This document shows positions 16,256 to 23,766 of a stretch of DNA of 64,000 nucleotides, one piece after another (the stretch's first letter is position 1; every line of letters starts with the position of its first letter). The notes under the pieces are model-generated. The model saw only the letters and a program-made list of their open reading frames with translations, ran no database searches and had not been told where the DNA came from. The stretch is from assembly GCF_002005225.1 (NCBI RefSeq), contig NZ_CP019724.1:7606001-7670000 (forward strand). Direction: 5' to 3'. The translations under genes and the position numbers were made by a program. Source of the stretch: Streptomyces pactum. Lineage in GTDB: Bacteria; Actinomycetota; Actinomycetes; Streptomycetales; Streptomycetaceae.

Positions 16256-16716
16256 TGCGGACCGAAGCCCGTCTGTTCACCGGCGTGGCGGCCTTCTTCG
16301 CCGTCACCGCCGCCGGGTACGGCTGGTTCTCCCACGAGCCGGCCGGAACCGCCGCCCTGACCATCGCCTTCCTGATGGCCTCCCTCGTCGCGTTCTTCCT
16401 GCGCGTGCAGTACCGCAAGCGCGGCCTGCGGGCACAGGACCGCGGCGACGCGGAGGTCCTGGAGACCGCGGGCCCGCTGGAGTTCTTCCCGCCGCACAGC
16501 CCCTGGCCCATCGTCGCCGCCCTGGGCGCCGTCGTCCTCGCGCTCGGCATCGTCTACGGCCTGTGGCTCGCGCTGATCGGCTTCGGTGTGCTCGCCCTGG
16601 CCGTCTTCGGCCTCGTCTTCCAGTACGCCGGGCGGGGGGACGCTCAGCGCTCCAGCTCGCCCGAGGGGGGCTCCGGCTCGGACTCCGTCTCCTCCGCGTC
16701 GACCCGGTCGCCGTAG
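16255..16716 (+). CDS. ctaF: cytochrome c oxidase subunit IV, actinobacterial type
   Basis: 153 aa; the GTG start shares one base with the ctaD stop (TAGTG). Four hydrophobic helices (VAAFFAVTAAGYGW, ALTIAFLMASLVAFFLRVQY, WPIVAALGAVVLALGIVYGL, IGFGVLALAVFGLVFQY) with the segment GPLEFFPPHSPWP match the small subunit IV found after ctaD in actinobacteria. The last ~24 residues are Ser/Asp-rich and encoded in the 73-bp overlap with the opposing qcrB gene. Confidence 0.9.
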   Translation: MRTEARLFTGVAAFFAVTAAGYGWFSHEPAGTAALTIAFLMASLVAFFLRVQYRKRGLRAQDRGDAEVLETAGPLEFFPPHSPWPIVAALGAVVLALGIVYGLWLALIGFGVLALAVFGLVFQYAGRGDAQRSSSPEGGSGSDSVSSASTRSP

Positions 16717-18257
16717 TACCACTCGCTGAGCGTCGCCCGCAGCCGCCCCACGTGCGGCCCCTCCCCGGCCGGCGCCGCCGGCGCGAGCGGCTCCGGCTCC
16801 GTCCGTGACCGCAGCACGTACCGCTGCTCGGCGTCGAGGGGCGTATGGCTCTCGACATAGCCGCCCGCGAGCGTCTGCCGCAGCTCGCCCGTCTCCTCGC
16901 CCTCGGCCAGCCGCTCCCGCTCCCGCTCCCGCAGCGCCAGGCAGACGCGCTTGGTCACCATGAAGGCGATCGGCGGCAACAGCACCAGGGAGATCCGGAA
17001 CACCCAGGTCAGCAGGTTCAGCGAGACGTCGAAGACGTGGGCGAGAATGTCGTTGCCGCCCGCCAGGAGGAGAACGGCGTAGAAGCAGATGGCGGCGACG
17101 CCCAGGCCGGTCCGCACCGGCCTGTCCCGGGGCCGGTCGCACAGATGGTGCTCCTCGTGGTCGCCCGTCACCCAGCGCTCGAAGAACGGATACGCGTACA
17201 GCACCGCGAACAGGACGCCCGGCAGCACGACCGCGGGCACCAGCACGTTCCACATGACGGTGTGACCCGCCACCGTCGTCTCGAACGGCGGCATCAGCCG
17301 CAGCGAACCCTCCAGGAAGCCGACGTACCAGTCCGGCTGCGAGCCGAACGAGACGATGTCGGGGCGATAGGGGCCGTACGCCCAGATCGGGTTGATCTGC
17401 GCCACCCCCGCGAGCACCGTCAGGACGCCGAAGACCATGAAGAACAGGCCCGTGGAGTTCGTCATGAACTGCGGGAACATCGGCTTGCCCACCGCGTTGC
17501 GGTTGGTGCGGCCGGGGCGCGCCCACTGGGTGTGCTTCAGGTAGAAGACCAGGATCAGATGGAGCGTGACCAGCGCCAGCAGCAACCCGGGGAGCAGCAG
17601 GATGTGCAGCGAGTACAACCGCGGGATCACGTCGTCGCCGGGATACTCGCCGCCGAACACGAACATGCTGACGTAGGTCCCCACCACCGGGATGGACAGC
17701 ATGATGCCCTGCGCGATGCGCAGCCCCGTCCCGGACAGCAGGTCGTCGGGGAGCGAGTAGCCGGCGAAGCCCTCGGCGAGCGCCAGCACGAACAGCGTCA
17801 CACCGATCAGCCAGTTGACCTCACGCGGTCGGCGGAACGCCCCGGTGAAGAAAATCCGCAGCAGATGCACCCCGATGGCCGACAGGAACACCAGGGCGGC
17901 CCAGTGGTGCGCCTGCCGGATCATCAGCCCGCCGCGCACGTCGAAACTGATGTCCACCGTCGAGCGGTACGCCTCCGACATGCTCTGCCCGAGCAGCGGT
18001 TCGTACGACCCGTCGTAGACGACCTCCGCCATCGACGGCTCGAAGAACAGCGTCAGCCACACCCCGGTCAGCAGCAGCACGACGAAGCTGTAGAGGGCGA
18101 TCTCGCCCAGGAGGAACGACCAGTGTTCCGGGAAGGCCTTGCGCAGCAGCCCACCGCCCTCGGAGACGGGGAAGCGCCCGTCGGCCCAGTTGACGGTGTG
18201 TTCGGCCGCGTAGCGGGCCCGCGCGCCCGCGCGGGCCCTTCTCCTCTTCAACAGCAC
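16644..18257 (-). CDS. qcrB: cytochrome b subunit of the bcc complex (accessory QcrB)
   Basis: 537 aa from GTG 18257. Haem-ligating histidines appear as QAHHWAALVFLSAIGVHLLR and SLHILLLPGLLLALVTLHL; the quinol-site motif is PDWY (SQPDWYVGFLEG), the actinobacterial version of PEWY. C-terminal helices and a long charged tail follow. It lacks adjacent qcrA (Rieske) and qcrC (cytochrome cc), so it is an orphan copy, convergent with and overlapping ctaF by 73 bp. That overlap means simultaneous high expression of both units would produce antisense transcript ends. A SigB-like promoter variant lies directly before the start. Confidence 0.9.
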   Translation of the reverse strand: MLLKRRRARAGARARYAAEHTVNWADGRFPVSEGGGLLRKAFPEHWSFLLGEIALYSFVVLLLTGVWLTLFFEPSMAEVVYDGSYEPLLGQSMSEAYRSTVDISFDVRGGLMIRQAHHWAALVFLSAIGVHLLRIFFTGAFRRPREVNWLIGVTLFVLALAEGFAGYSLPDDLLSGTGLRIAQGIMLSIPVVGTYVSMFVFGGEYPGDDVIPRLYSLHILLLPGLLLALVTLHLILVFYLKHTQWARPGRTNRNAVGKPMFPQFMTNSTGLFFMVFGVLTVLAGVAQINPIWAYGPYRPDIVSFGSQPDWYVGFLEGSLRLMPPFETTVAGHTVMWNVLVPAVVLPGVLFAVLYAYPFFERWVTGDHEEHHLCDRPRDRPVRTGLGVAAICFYAVLLLAGGNDILAHVFDVSLNLLTWVFRISLVLLPPIAFMVTKRVCLALRERERERLAEGEETGELRQTLAGGYVESHTPLDAEQRYVLRSRTEPEPLAPAAPAGEGPHVGRLRATLSEWYYGDRVDAEETESEPEPPSGELER

Positions 18258-18266
18258 GGCGCATGG

Positions 18267-18291
18267 GTTCCCCGGCGTCCGTGCCGGAAAC
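18267..18291 (-). promoter_or_regulatory. SigB-type promoter variant of qcrB
   Basis: On the minus strand GTTTC (18291-18287), a 14-nt spacer, then GGGAAC (18272-18267), ending 9 nt before the GTG start at 18257. One mismatch to GGGTAC. The geometry is the same as at ctaD and the DUF6479 gene. Confidence 0.4.
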
Positions 18292-18312
18292 TACGCCCGT
18301 CCCGGGCACGGA

Positions 18313-18663
18313 CTACGTACGGTCACCCTTCGGCTTGCCCGGCTGGTCCGGGGTGCCGTGCGGCGGCGGGGAGAACGGCTCCGGCGAGGTCGCCGGCGAC
18401 ACGGGGGAGCCGGTGCGGCCCTGCCCCTGCTCCGGGCGCACGGCGTCCGGGTCGCCGGAGGACGGCTCCGCACCGGACTCGAGCTGCTCCAGCCGGGCCG
18501 CCAGCACTTGCGTGGCGGGGAGGCGGTCGGCGTGCGACCTCTCGTACGCCAGCAGTTCCTCCACCTCCTCCGCGCCCAGGGACCGGATCCGGCTCTCCAG
18601 CCCGCCGATCGGCAGATGGTCGTAGTCCGGCAACGGCAGGGTGTTGCGAGCGGGGTCGGTCAT
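18313..18663 (-). CDS. conserved actinobacterial small protein of unknown function
   Basis: 116 aa from ATG 18663; GGAAG upstream favours it over the in-frame GTG at 18672. Residues ~8-60 (LPDYDHLPIGGLESRIRSLG, then LLAYERSHADRLPATQVLAAR) form a small conserved helical unit I have seen in actinobacterial stress-type proteins. The C-terminal half is Pro/Ser/Glu-rich and disordered. It follows the DUF6479 gene by 36 bp and is probably co-transcribed with it. Confidence 0.65.
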   Translation of the reverse strand: MTDPARNTLPLPDYDHLPIGGLESRIRSLGAEEVEELLAYERSHADRLPATQVLAARLEQLESGAEPSSGDPDAVRPEQGQGRTGSPVSPATSPEPFSPPPHGTPDQPGKPKGDRT

Positions 18664-18699
18664 GGTTCTCACTTCCCTCTGTCACGACATCCTCGGGGA

Positions 18700-19056
18700 T
18701 CAGCGTCCGCCCGGTCCGCCGCTGCCGAACGAACCGCTGCTGCCCTCGTCCCAGCGGGGCCGCTCCTGCTCGGAAGCGGTGCGGCTGCCCTGGTGCCCGA
18801 GGTCGTGCGGCAGCGTCCGGTCACCGCTCCTGGGCATCTCGTCGGGCTCTCGCCGCTCCCGCGTCTCGTGGACGGGACCCTCGTCGGGCATACGGGGCTG
18901 CTCCTCGGGACGCGGCGGCGGCGACTCCTTGCGCTTTTGCCGGCTGCCGAAGGCGAACGCGCCGATCAGCAGACCCACCACCACGACGGCCGCGGCACCG
19001 ATGCCGATGCCGATCCCACCGGAGCTCACGGCCAGGTCCATCCATGCGTTGGTCAT
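18700..19056 (-). CDS. DUF6479 family single-helix membrane protein
   Basis: 118 aa. One N-terminal membrane helix (GIGIGIGAAAVVVVGLLIGAF) followed by a charged cytoplasmic tail with GPVHETRERREPDEMPRSGD and the ending RWDEGSSGSFGSGGPGG, which matches the recalled DUF6479 pattern in Streptomyces. The function is unknown. The start lies 9 nt after a perfect GGGTAC -10 with no ribosome-binding site between, so translation from a leaderless mRNA is likely. It heads a small unit with the 18313-18663 gene. Confidence 0.75.
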   Translation of the reverse strand: MTNAWMDLAVSSGGIGIGIGAAAVVVVGLLIGAFAFGSRQKRKESPPPRPEEQPRMPDEGPVHETRERREPDEMPRSGDRTLPHDLGHQGSRTASEQERPRWDEGSSGSFGSGGPGGR

Positions 19057-19065
19057 GGGGCGCGG

Positions 19066-19090
19066 GTACCCCCGGTCCACGTCACCAACC
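19066..19090 (-). promoter_or_regulatory. SigB-type promoter of the DUF6479 gene
   Basis: Minus strand: GGTTG (19090-19086), 14-nt spacer, GGGTAC (19071-19066), then 9 nt to ATG 19056. Confidence 0.55.
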
Positions 19091-19093
19091 TGC

Positions 19094-19498
19094 TCAGCCC
19101 GACCGGGAGGCTCGTGTCCGCGAACGATTGGCCTTCCGGATCGCCGCGAGCAGATCCGCCTTCGTCATCCGCGACCGGCCCTCGACACCCAGCCGCTTCG
19201 CGACCTCGTACAGGTGCTTCTTGGAGGCCTTCTCGTCGACGCCCTCGCCGCTGCGGCCGCCCTGCCCGCGGGGCCGTCCGGACCGCGGGTCGGAGGGGCC
19301 CTTGCGGCCGCCCTCCTTGCGCTCCCAGTGGTCGCCGACCTTCTCGTACGTGTGCTTCAGCGCCCCGTACGCCACCCGGTGCGCCCGCTCGCCCTCGCCG
19401 TACTCCTCCACGGCCGAGTCGTGGGCCTTGATCCAGGTGCGCTGGGCCTGACGGGGGGAGCGCCCCAGGGTCGACGGCAGTTCCTGTCGTCCCGGCAT
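19094..19498 (-). CDS. ChaB family protein with Rho-N/SAP-like C-terminus
   Basis: 134 aa. GGAGG eight bases upstream decides for ATG 19498 over the in-frame GTG 19507. Residues ~2-65 match ChaB (LPSTLGRSPRQAQRTWIKAH, then AHRVAYGALKHTYEKVGDHW). Residues ~90-130 look like the Rho N-terminal/SAP-like module (SKKHLYEVAKRLGVEGRSRM, TKADLLAAIRKAN), which binds nucleic acid in other proteins. ChaB is named after the E. coli cation-transport regulator, but in Streptomyces this two-part protein is of unknown function. Neighbours are stress-type proteins. Confidence 0.82.
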   Translation of the reverse strand: MPGRQELPSTLGRSPRQAQRTWIKAHDSAVEEYGEGERAHRVAYGALKHTYEKVGDHWERKEGGRKGPSDPRSGRPRGQGGRSGEGVDEKASKKHLYEVAKRLGVEGRSRMTKADLLAAIRKANRSRTRASRSG

Positions 19499-19651
19499 GT
19501 CGTGCACCTCCGTGTGCGCTCGACGTCATCGCTGTCACCAGCTTCACAAGAGCCCACGGGTGCCCGGCGGCTCGCCCGGAAAACGGGCCGGAACCCTTGG
19601 GAACGACGGGCCCGGCGGTTTGGCGCCGCCCGCAGCGGCAACCCGCGCGGT

Positions 19652-20029
19652 GTGACATCGACGACGACTTCCCAGCAGGAACTGTTCCGTTTCCTGGAGG
19701 ACCGCTTCGCTTGTGCGCAGGCGTGCACCGAGTGCGCACGGGCGTGCGCGCTGCGGGCGAGCCTCGTGGACCCGGACGGGACCGAGAACCAGGAGCTCGT
19801 ACGACGCAAGGGCATCATGTGCGCGGAGGTCTGCGACGCGACCTGCCGGGTCCTGTCCGAACAGAACCAGGTGGACGAGTCCGCGATCCGCGTCCAACTG
19901 GAGTGGTGCCGGCAGGTGTGCCTGGAGAGCGCGCACGTCTTCGACGCGCACCCGGGCGCCGAGGAGAGCGCGGAGGCCTGCCGCGCCTGCGCCCGGGCCT
20001 GCGGAGAGTTCCTCGCCACCTTGCGCTGA
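19652..20029 (+). CDS. four-helix-bundle copper-binding (Csp-like, DUF326) protein
   Basis: 125 aa from GTG 19652. Cysteines line up on helices: FACAQACTECARACALRA, MCAEVCDATCRVL, LEWCRQVCLES and ACRACARACGEF. This is the pattern of copper-storage proteins (Csp) and the related DUF326 proteins, in which Cys side chains fill a four-helix bundle with Cu(I). No signal peptide is visible, so it should be cytosolic like Csp3. It lies next to accessory cytochrome oxidase genes, where Cu(I) buffering could matter; that link is inference. Confidence 0.85.
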   Translation: MTSTTTSQQELFRFLEDRFACAQACTECARACALRASLVDPDGTENQELVRRKGIMCAEVCDATCRVLSEQNQVDESAIRVQLEWCRQVCLESAHVFDAHPGAEESAEACRACARACGEFLATLR

Positions 20030-20069
20030 GGCCCTGGGGCAGCCGGACGCGGGGCGTTAGCCTGCCGGT

Positions 20070-20951
20070 ATGACGGCCACACGGACGGGTGATCGGGCGG
20101 ACGGCCGAGCGGGTGACCCGGGACTGTTCGGCCCCGGTTCGGTGACCTGGCAGGCGCACGGCGACCCGATGATGTGGGTCGCCGGCATCCGGGCCCTGTA
20201 CCTCCAGGCCCTGCACCCGCGCGCCGTGCGCGGCGTGACGCAGAACAGCGACTTCCGGCGCGACGCGTGGGGCCGGCTGATGCGCACCGCGAGCTTCGTC
20301 GGCACGACGACGTACGGCACCACCGAGGCCGCCGAGCGGGCCGGTGCCCGGGTGCGGAAGATCCACCGCATGCTCGGTGCGACGGACCCCGACACGGGCG
20401 AGCGGTACGGCCTCGACGAACCCGCGCTGCTCCGGTGGGTGCACTGCGCCGAGATCGACTCCTACCTGCACGTCCTGCGCCGCTCCGGATTCCCCCTCAC
20501 GGACGCGCACGCCGACCGCTACCTCGCCGAACACCGGCACAGCGCCCGCCTGGTCGGACTCGACCCCGACGCCGTACCCGCGAACCGGGCCGAGCTGGCC
20601 GCCTACTTCGCGCGGGTACGGCCCGAACTGGCCGCGGGGGACGAGGCGCACGAGGTGGACGACTTCCTGCGCCGCCCGCCCACACACCCCCTGCTGGTCC
20701 CCGCACGCGAACTGCTGTGGCGCCGGGTCGCCCGTCTGGCGTACGACTGCCTACCGCCGTACGCGCACGAGATCTACGGCAGACCGGCGCCCGCGCCCGC
20801 CACCGTCACCCGCCGGCTGCGCGCCACGGGCACCCTGCTGCGCGGGATTCCCGCACGTCTTCGCTGGCAGTTGCCGCCCAAACACATTCTTCGCGCCATG
20901 GCACGGCTCGGACCGGCCGCGCGCCCGGCACCATACAAACTCGGACCATAA
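20070..20951 (+). CDS. MpaB-like oxygenase (DUF2236 family)
   Basis: 293 aa. The sequence GPGSVTWQAHGDPMMWVAGI, LHPRAVRGVTQNSDF, then HRMLGATDPDTGERYGLDEP and LLRWVHCAEIDSYLHVLRRSG shows the histidine- and Asp-rich core of the DUF2236 family, whose members (latex-clearing protein, fungal MpaB) bind haem b or act as oxygenases. No signal peptide. The conserved LHP, HR and VHC histidines are present. Substrate unknown in Streptomyces. Confidence 0.82.
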   Translation: MTATRTGDRADGRAGDPGLFGPGSVTWQAHGDPMMWVAGIRALYLQALHPRAVRGVTQNSDFRRDAWGRLMRTASFVGTTTYGTTEAAERAGARVRKIHRMLGATDPDTGERYGLDEPALLRWVHCAEIDSYLHVLRRSGFPLTDAHADRYLAEHRHSARLVGLDPDAVPANRAELAAYFARVRPELAAGDEAHEVDDFLRRPPTHPLLVPARELLWRRVARLAYDCLPPYAHEIYGRPAPAPATVTRRLRATGTLLRGIPARLRWQLPPKHILRAMARLGPAARPAPYKLGP

Positions 20952-21011
20952 ACCGCCATACTGGACCGGCCAGGGGAGGGCGGGCGGACTGCTACGGGGG
21001 CGGGCAGCGAG

Positions 21012-23234
21012 ATGGGGGACGGCACGCTGATCCAGGGCCGGTACCGGCTGCTGGAGCGGATCGGGCGCGGCGGCATGGGCGAGGTGTGGCGGGCGCGGGA
21101 CGAGTCACTGGGCCGTCGCGTCGCCGTCAAGTGCCTGAAGCCACTGGGTACTCAGCACGACCACTCCTTCACCCGCGTCCTGCGGGAGAGGTTCCGGCGC
21201 GAGGCCCGGGTGGCCGCCTCGCTCCAGCACCGAGGGGTCACCGTCGTGCACGACTTCGGCGAGTCGGACGGCGTGCTCTTCCTGGTGATGGAGCTGCTGG
21301 ACGGCCGCGACCTGAGCAGGCTCCTGGAGGACAACAGACACCATCCACTGCCGGTGCCCGACGTCGTCGACATCGCCGAACAGGTCGCCTCCGCACTCGC
21401 CTACACCCACGAACAGGGCATCGTGCACCGAGACCTGAAGCCCGCGAACATCGTCCGGCTCACCGACGGCAACGTGAAGATCTGCGACTTCGGCATCGCC
21501 CGGCTCGGCCACGACGTCGGATTCACCGCCCGCCTGACCGGCACCGGCATCGCCATGGGAACCCCGCACTACATGTCGCCGGAGCAGATCGGCGGCGACG
21601 ACGTCGACCGGCGCAGCGACCTGTACTCGCTGGGCTGCGTGCTCTACGAGATCGCCACCGGCATCCCGCCCTTCGACCTCGACGACGCCTGGGCGATCCT
21701 CGTCGGCCACCGCGACACCGAGCCCGAGCCCCCGCGCACCCACCGCGCCGAACTGCCCGCCTACCTGGACCGGATCATCCTGGACCTGCTCGCCAAGCGG
21801 CCCGAGCAGCGCCCGGACGACGCCCGTGAACTGGGCCGCCGGATCACCGCCGGCCGCGCGGTCACGGCGTACGCGCCGGCCGTGCCGGCGCCCCGTACGC
21901 GGGCGCCCCAGTTGGTCGGAGGCCGGGCCGTGCTGCCGTCCTGGACCCACGGCATGACCACCGGCCACAAGGCGACCGGCACCGGCCCGCGCGCCACGCC
22001 CCCGGATCCGGCGGCCGGCCTGTCCGGCGAGTGGATCCCGCGGCCCGCCGGCGACGAGGCCGCCGCACCCGTCCCCGAAGAGCGGCCCGACCCGGGGCCC
22101 GAGGCGGTCGCCGCGCTGGCCGCGCGGCATGGCGCGGGCCTGAGCCTGGGGCGGCTCGGCCGCTGGGAGGAGGCGGGCGAGGTGCACCGCGCGGTGGCCG
22201 ACGAGCGCGAGCGCCTGCTCGGCCCCGACCACCCCGACACGCTCTCCAGCCGCTACGAGGCCGCGTTCACCCTCAGCCGCACGGGTCACGCCGCCGACGC
22301 GCTGCGCGCGTACAAACGCGTCGCCGAGGCCAGGATCCGGGTGCTGGGCACCGATCACGCCGACACGCTCGCCGTCCGGCAGGAGATGGCGTACACCCTG
22401 GGCCGGCTGGGCCGGTACGCCGACGCCCACCAGGTCTACACGTCGGTCCTCGCGGCCCGCGAGCGCGTCATGGGCGCCGACCATCCCGACACCCTGCGCT
22501 GCCGGCACAACCTCGCCTTCAACCTCGGCCGGCTCGGCCGCCCCGGGGACGCCCACCGGCTGGCCCGCGAGGTGGCCGCCGCCCGTGCCCGCGTGCTCGG
22601 CCCGCACCACCCCGACACCCTGGTCACCCGCTACGAGGTGGCCTACGAACTCAGCCGGCTGGACCGCTGGCAGGAGGCCCTGCTGACCTACCGGGAGGTC
22701 GCCGAGGCCCGCGAGCGCGCGCTCGGCCCGGACCACCCCGACACCCTCGCCGCCCGCTACGAGATCGGCATCAGCCTCGGTCGGCTCGGCCGCAGCACCG
22801 AGGCGCTGGCGCTGTACGAGGAGCTGGTCGCCGACCGCACCCGCGCCCAGGGCCCCGAGCATCCCGAGACCCTGCGCGCCCGGCACGGCCTGGGCGTCAA
22901 CCTGGGCCGGCTCGGCCGCTGGGCCCAGGCCCTCGCCGAGGCCCGCGAGGTGTGCGCGGTCCGCGAACGCGTGCTCGGCCCCGACCACCCGGACACGCTG
23001 GTCAGCCACCGCGAGGTCGCCGTGGGCCTGGGCTGGCTGGGCCGCTGGGCCGAGGCCCTCACCGAGTACCGCCGGGTCGCCACCGCCCGCGAACGCCTCC
23101 TGGGCCCCGACCACCCCGACACCCTCACCGGCCGCGACGACGAGGCCCACTGCCTGGAACAACTCGGCCGCGGCGCCGAGGCCGTGGAGCTGTACCGCAG
23201 GGTGGCGGCACTGCGCAGTGCGGGGGCAGGCTGA
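21012..23234 (+). CDS. soluble Ser/Thr protein kinase with TPR repeats
   Basis: 740 aa. Kinase domain residues ~10-280: glycine loop GRGGMGEV, Lys40 in VAVKCL, HRDLKPAN with catalytic Asp141, DFG at 159-161, and GTPHYMSPEQIGG in the activation region. After a Pro/Ala-rich linker (~280-365) come about eight ~42-residue kinesin-light-chain-type TPR units, each ending in a variant of LGPDHPDTL. There is no membrane helix, unlike PknB-type kinases, so signalling is cytoplasmic, with the TPR array likely recruiting protein partners. The DNA of the repeats is highly similar from unit to unit and could recombine. Confidence 0.92.
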   Translation: MGDGTLIQGRYRLLERIGRGGMGEVWRARDESLGRRVAVKCLKPLGTQHDHSFTRVLRERFRREARVAASLQHRGVTVVHDFGESDGVLFLVMELLDGRDLSRLLEDNRHHPLPVPDVVDIAEQVASALAYTHEQGIVHRDLKPANIVRLTDGNVKICDFGIARLGHDVGFTARLTGTGIAMGTPHYMSPEQIGGDDVDRRSDLYSLGCVLYEIATGIPPFDLDDAWAILVGHRDTEPEPPRTHRAELPAYLDRIILDLLAKRPEQRPDDARELGRRITAGRAVTAYAPAVPAPRTRAPQLVGGRAVLPSWTHGMTTGHKATGTGPRATPPDPAAGLSGEWIPRPAGDEAAAPVPEERPDPGPEAVAALAARHGAGLSLGRLGRWEEAGEVHRAVADERERLLGPDHPDTLSSRYEAAFTLSRTGHAADALRAYKRVAEARIRVLGTDHADTLAVRQEMAYTLGRLGRYADAHQVYTSVLAARERVMGADHPDTLRCRHNLAFNLGRLGRPGDAHRLAREVAAARARVLGPHHPDTLVTRYEVAYELSRLDRWQEALLTYREVAEARERALGPDHPDTLAARYEIGISLGRLGRSTEALALYEELVADRTRAQGPEHPETLRARHGLGVNLGRLGRWAQALAEAREVCAVRERVLGPDHPDTLVSHREVAVGLGWLGRWAEALTEYRRVATARERLLGPDHPDTLTGRDDEAHCLEQLGRGAEAVELYRRVAALRSAGAG

Positions 23235-23766
23235 GTCCTGCCGGGACCGGCGTGCGCCGCGTGGAGCGCTGCGGGCGTCCCACCTCCGCGCCGTATCCTC
23301 CGCGCACACCCCCCTGCTTCGAGCCCTCGGTGTGGCCCGGGGCACCGCCCGGCCGCAGGGCGGCGTGGACCACGGGGCGGACGTACCTTCCCGGCGCTCG
23401 CCGCCGCCGGCGGGCGGGCGCGGCAGGGGCCGGTATCCGCGCCGAGGACCTGCTCGCGCTCGTCGGCGCGCCCCGTTCGTCGGCGCCGTCCCGCTCGTGG
23501 CGGAGGACCACGACGAGGGAGCACGGGCCGGCCGGTCGCCGGATCTCGCGAGCGCGGGCGTGTGCGCTCCCGCGCCCGCGAACGCGATCTCACGCCTCCG
23601 GCAGGTTCCGGACCGCCTTCCGGCCCACCGCTCCCTACCGCCTTCCGGCCCACCGCTCCCTCACTCCAACGCGGTCCGGAGAGGACGGCAGGGGGACCGG
23701 TTATCCGTCGGCCGCCCGCCCATCCCGCCTCTGGCCGCCCGCCGCCGCCCCGTGTTACCAAGAGCC
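23235..23766. other. intergenic, high-GC filler with a tandem repeat
   Basis: 532 bases with no recognisable gene on either strand. It contains one clean 25-bp tandem duplication (23612-23661) and GC-rich runs; otherwise nothing was identified. Confidence 0.5.
23612..23661. repeat. two tandem copies of a 25-bp unit
   Basis: A 25-bp unit beginning ACCGCCTTCCGGCCCACCGC occurs at 23612 and again at 23637, with one difference at the last base. Confidence 0.75.

Noticed and set aside
16845..19451. 868-codon plus-strand open frame
   Set aside because: Shadow of qcrB and the small minus-strand genes; composition is Gln/His/Arg-rich noise, typical of GC-rich antisense frames.
21105..23345. 746-codon minus-strand frame over the TPR kinase
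   Set aside because: Regular VGVVGAEHA-like repetition is only the mirror of the TPR DNA repeats in the real gene.
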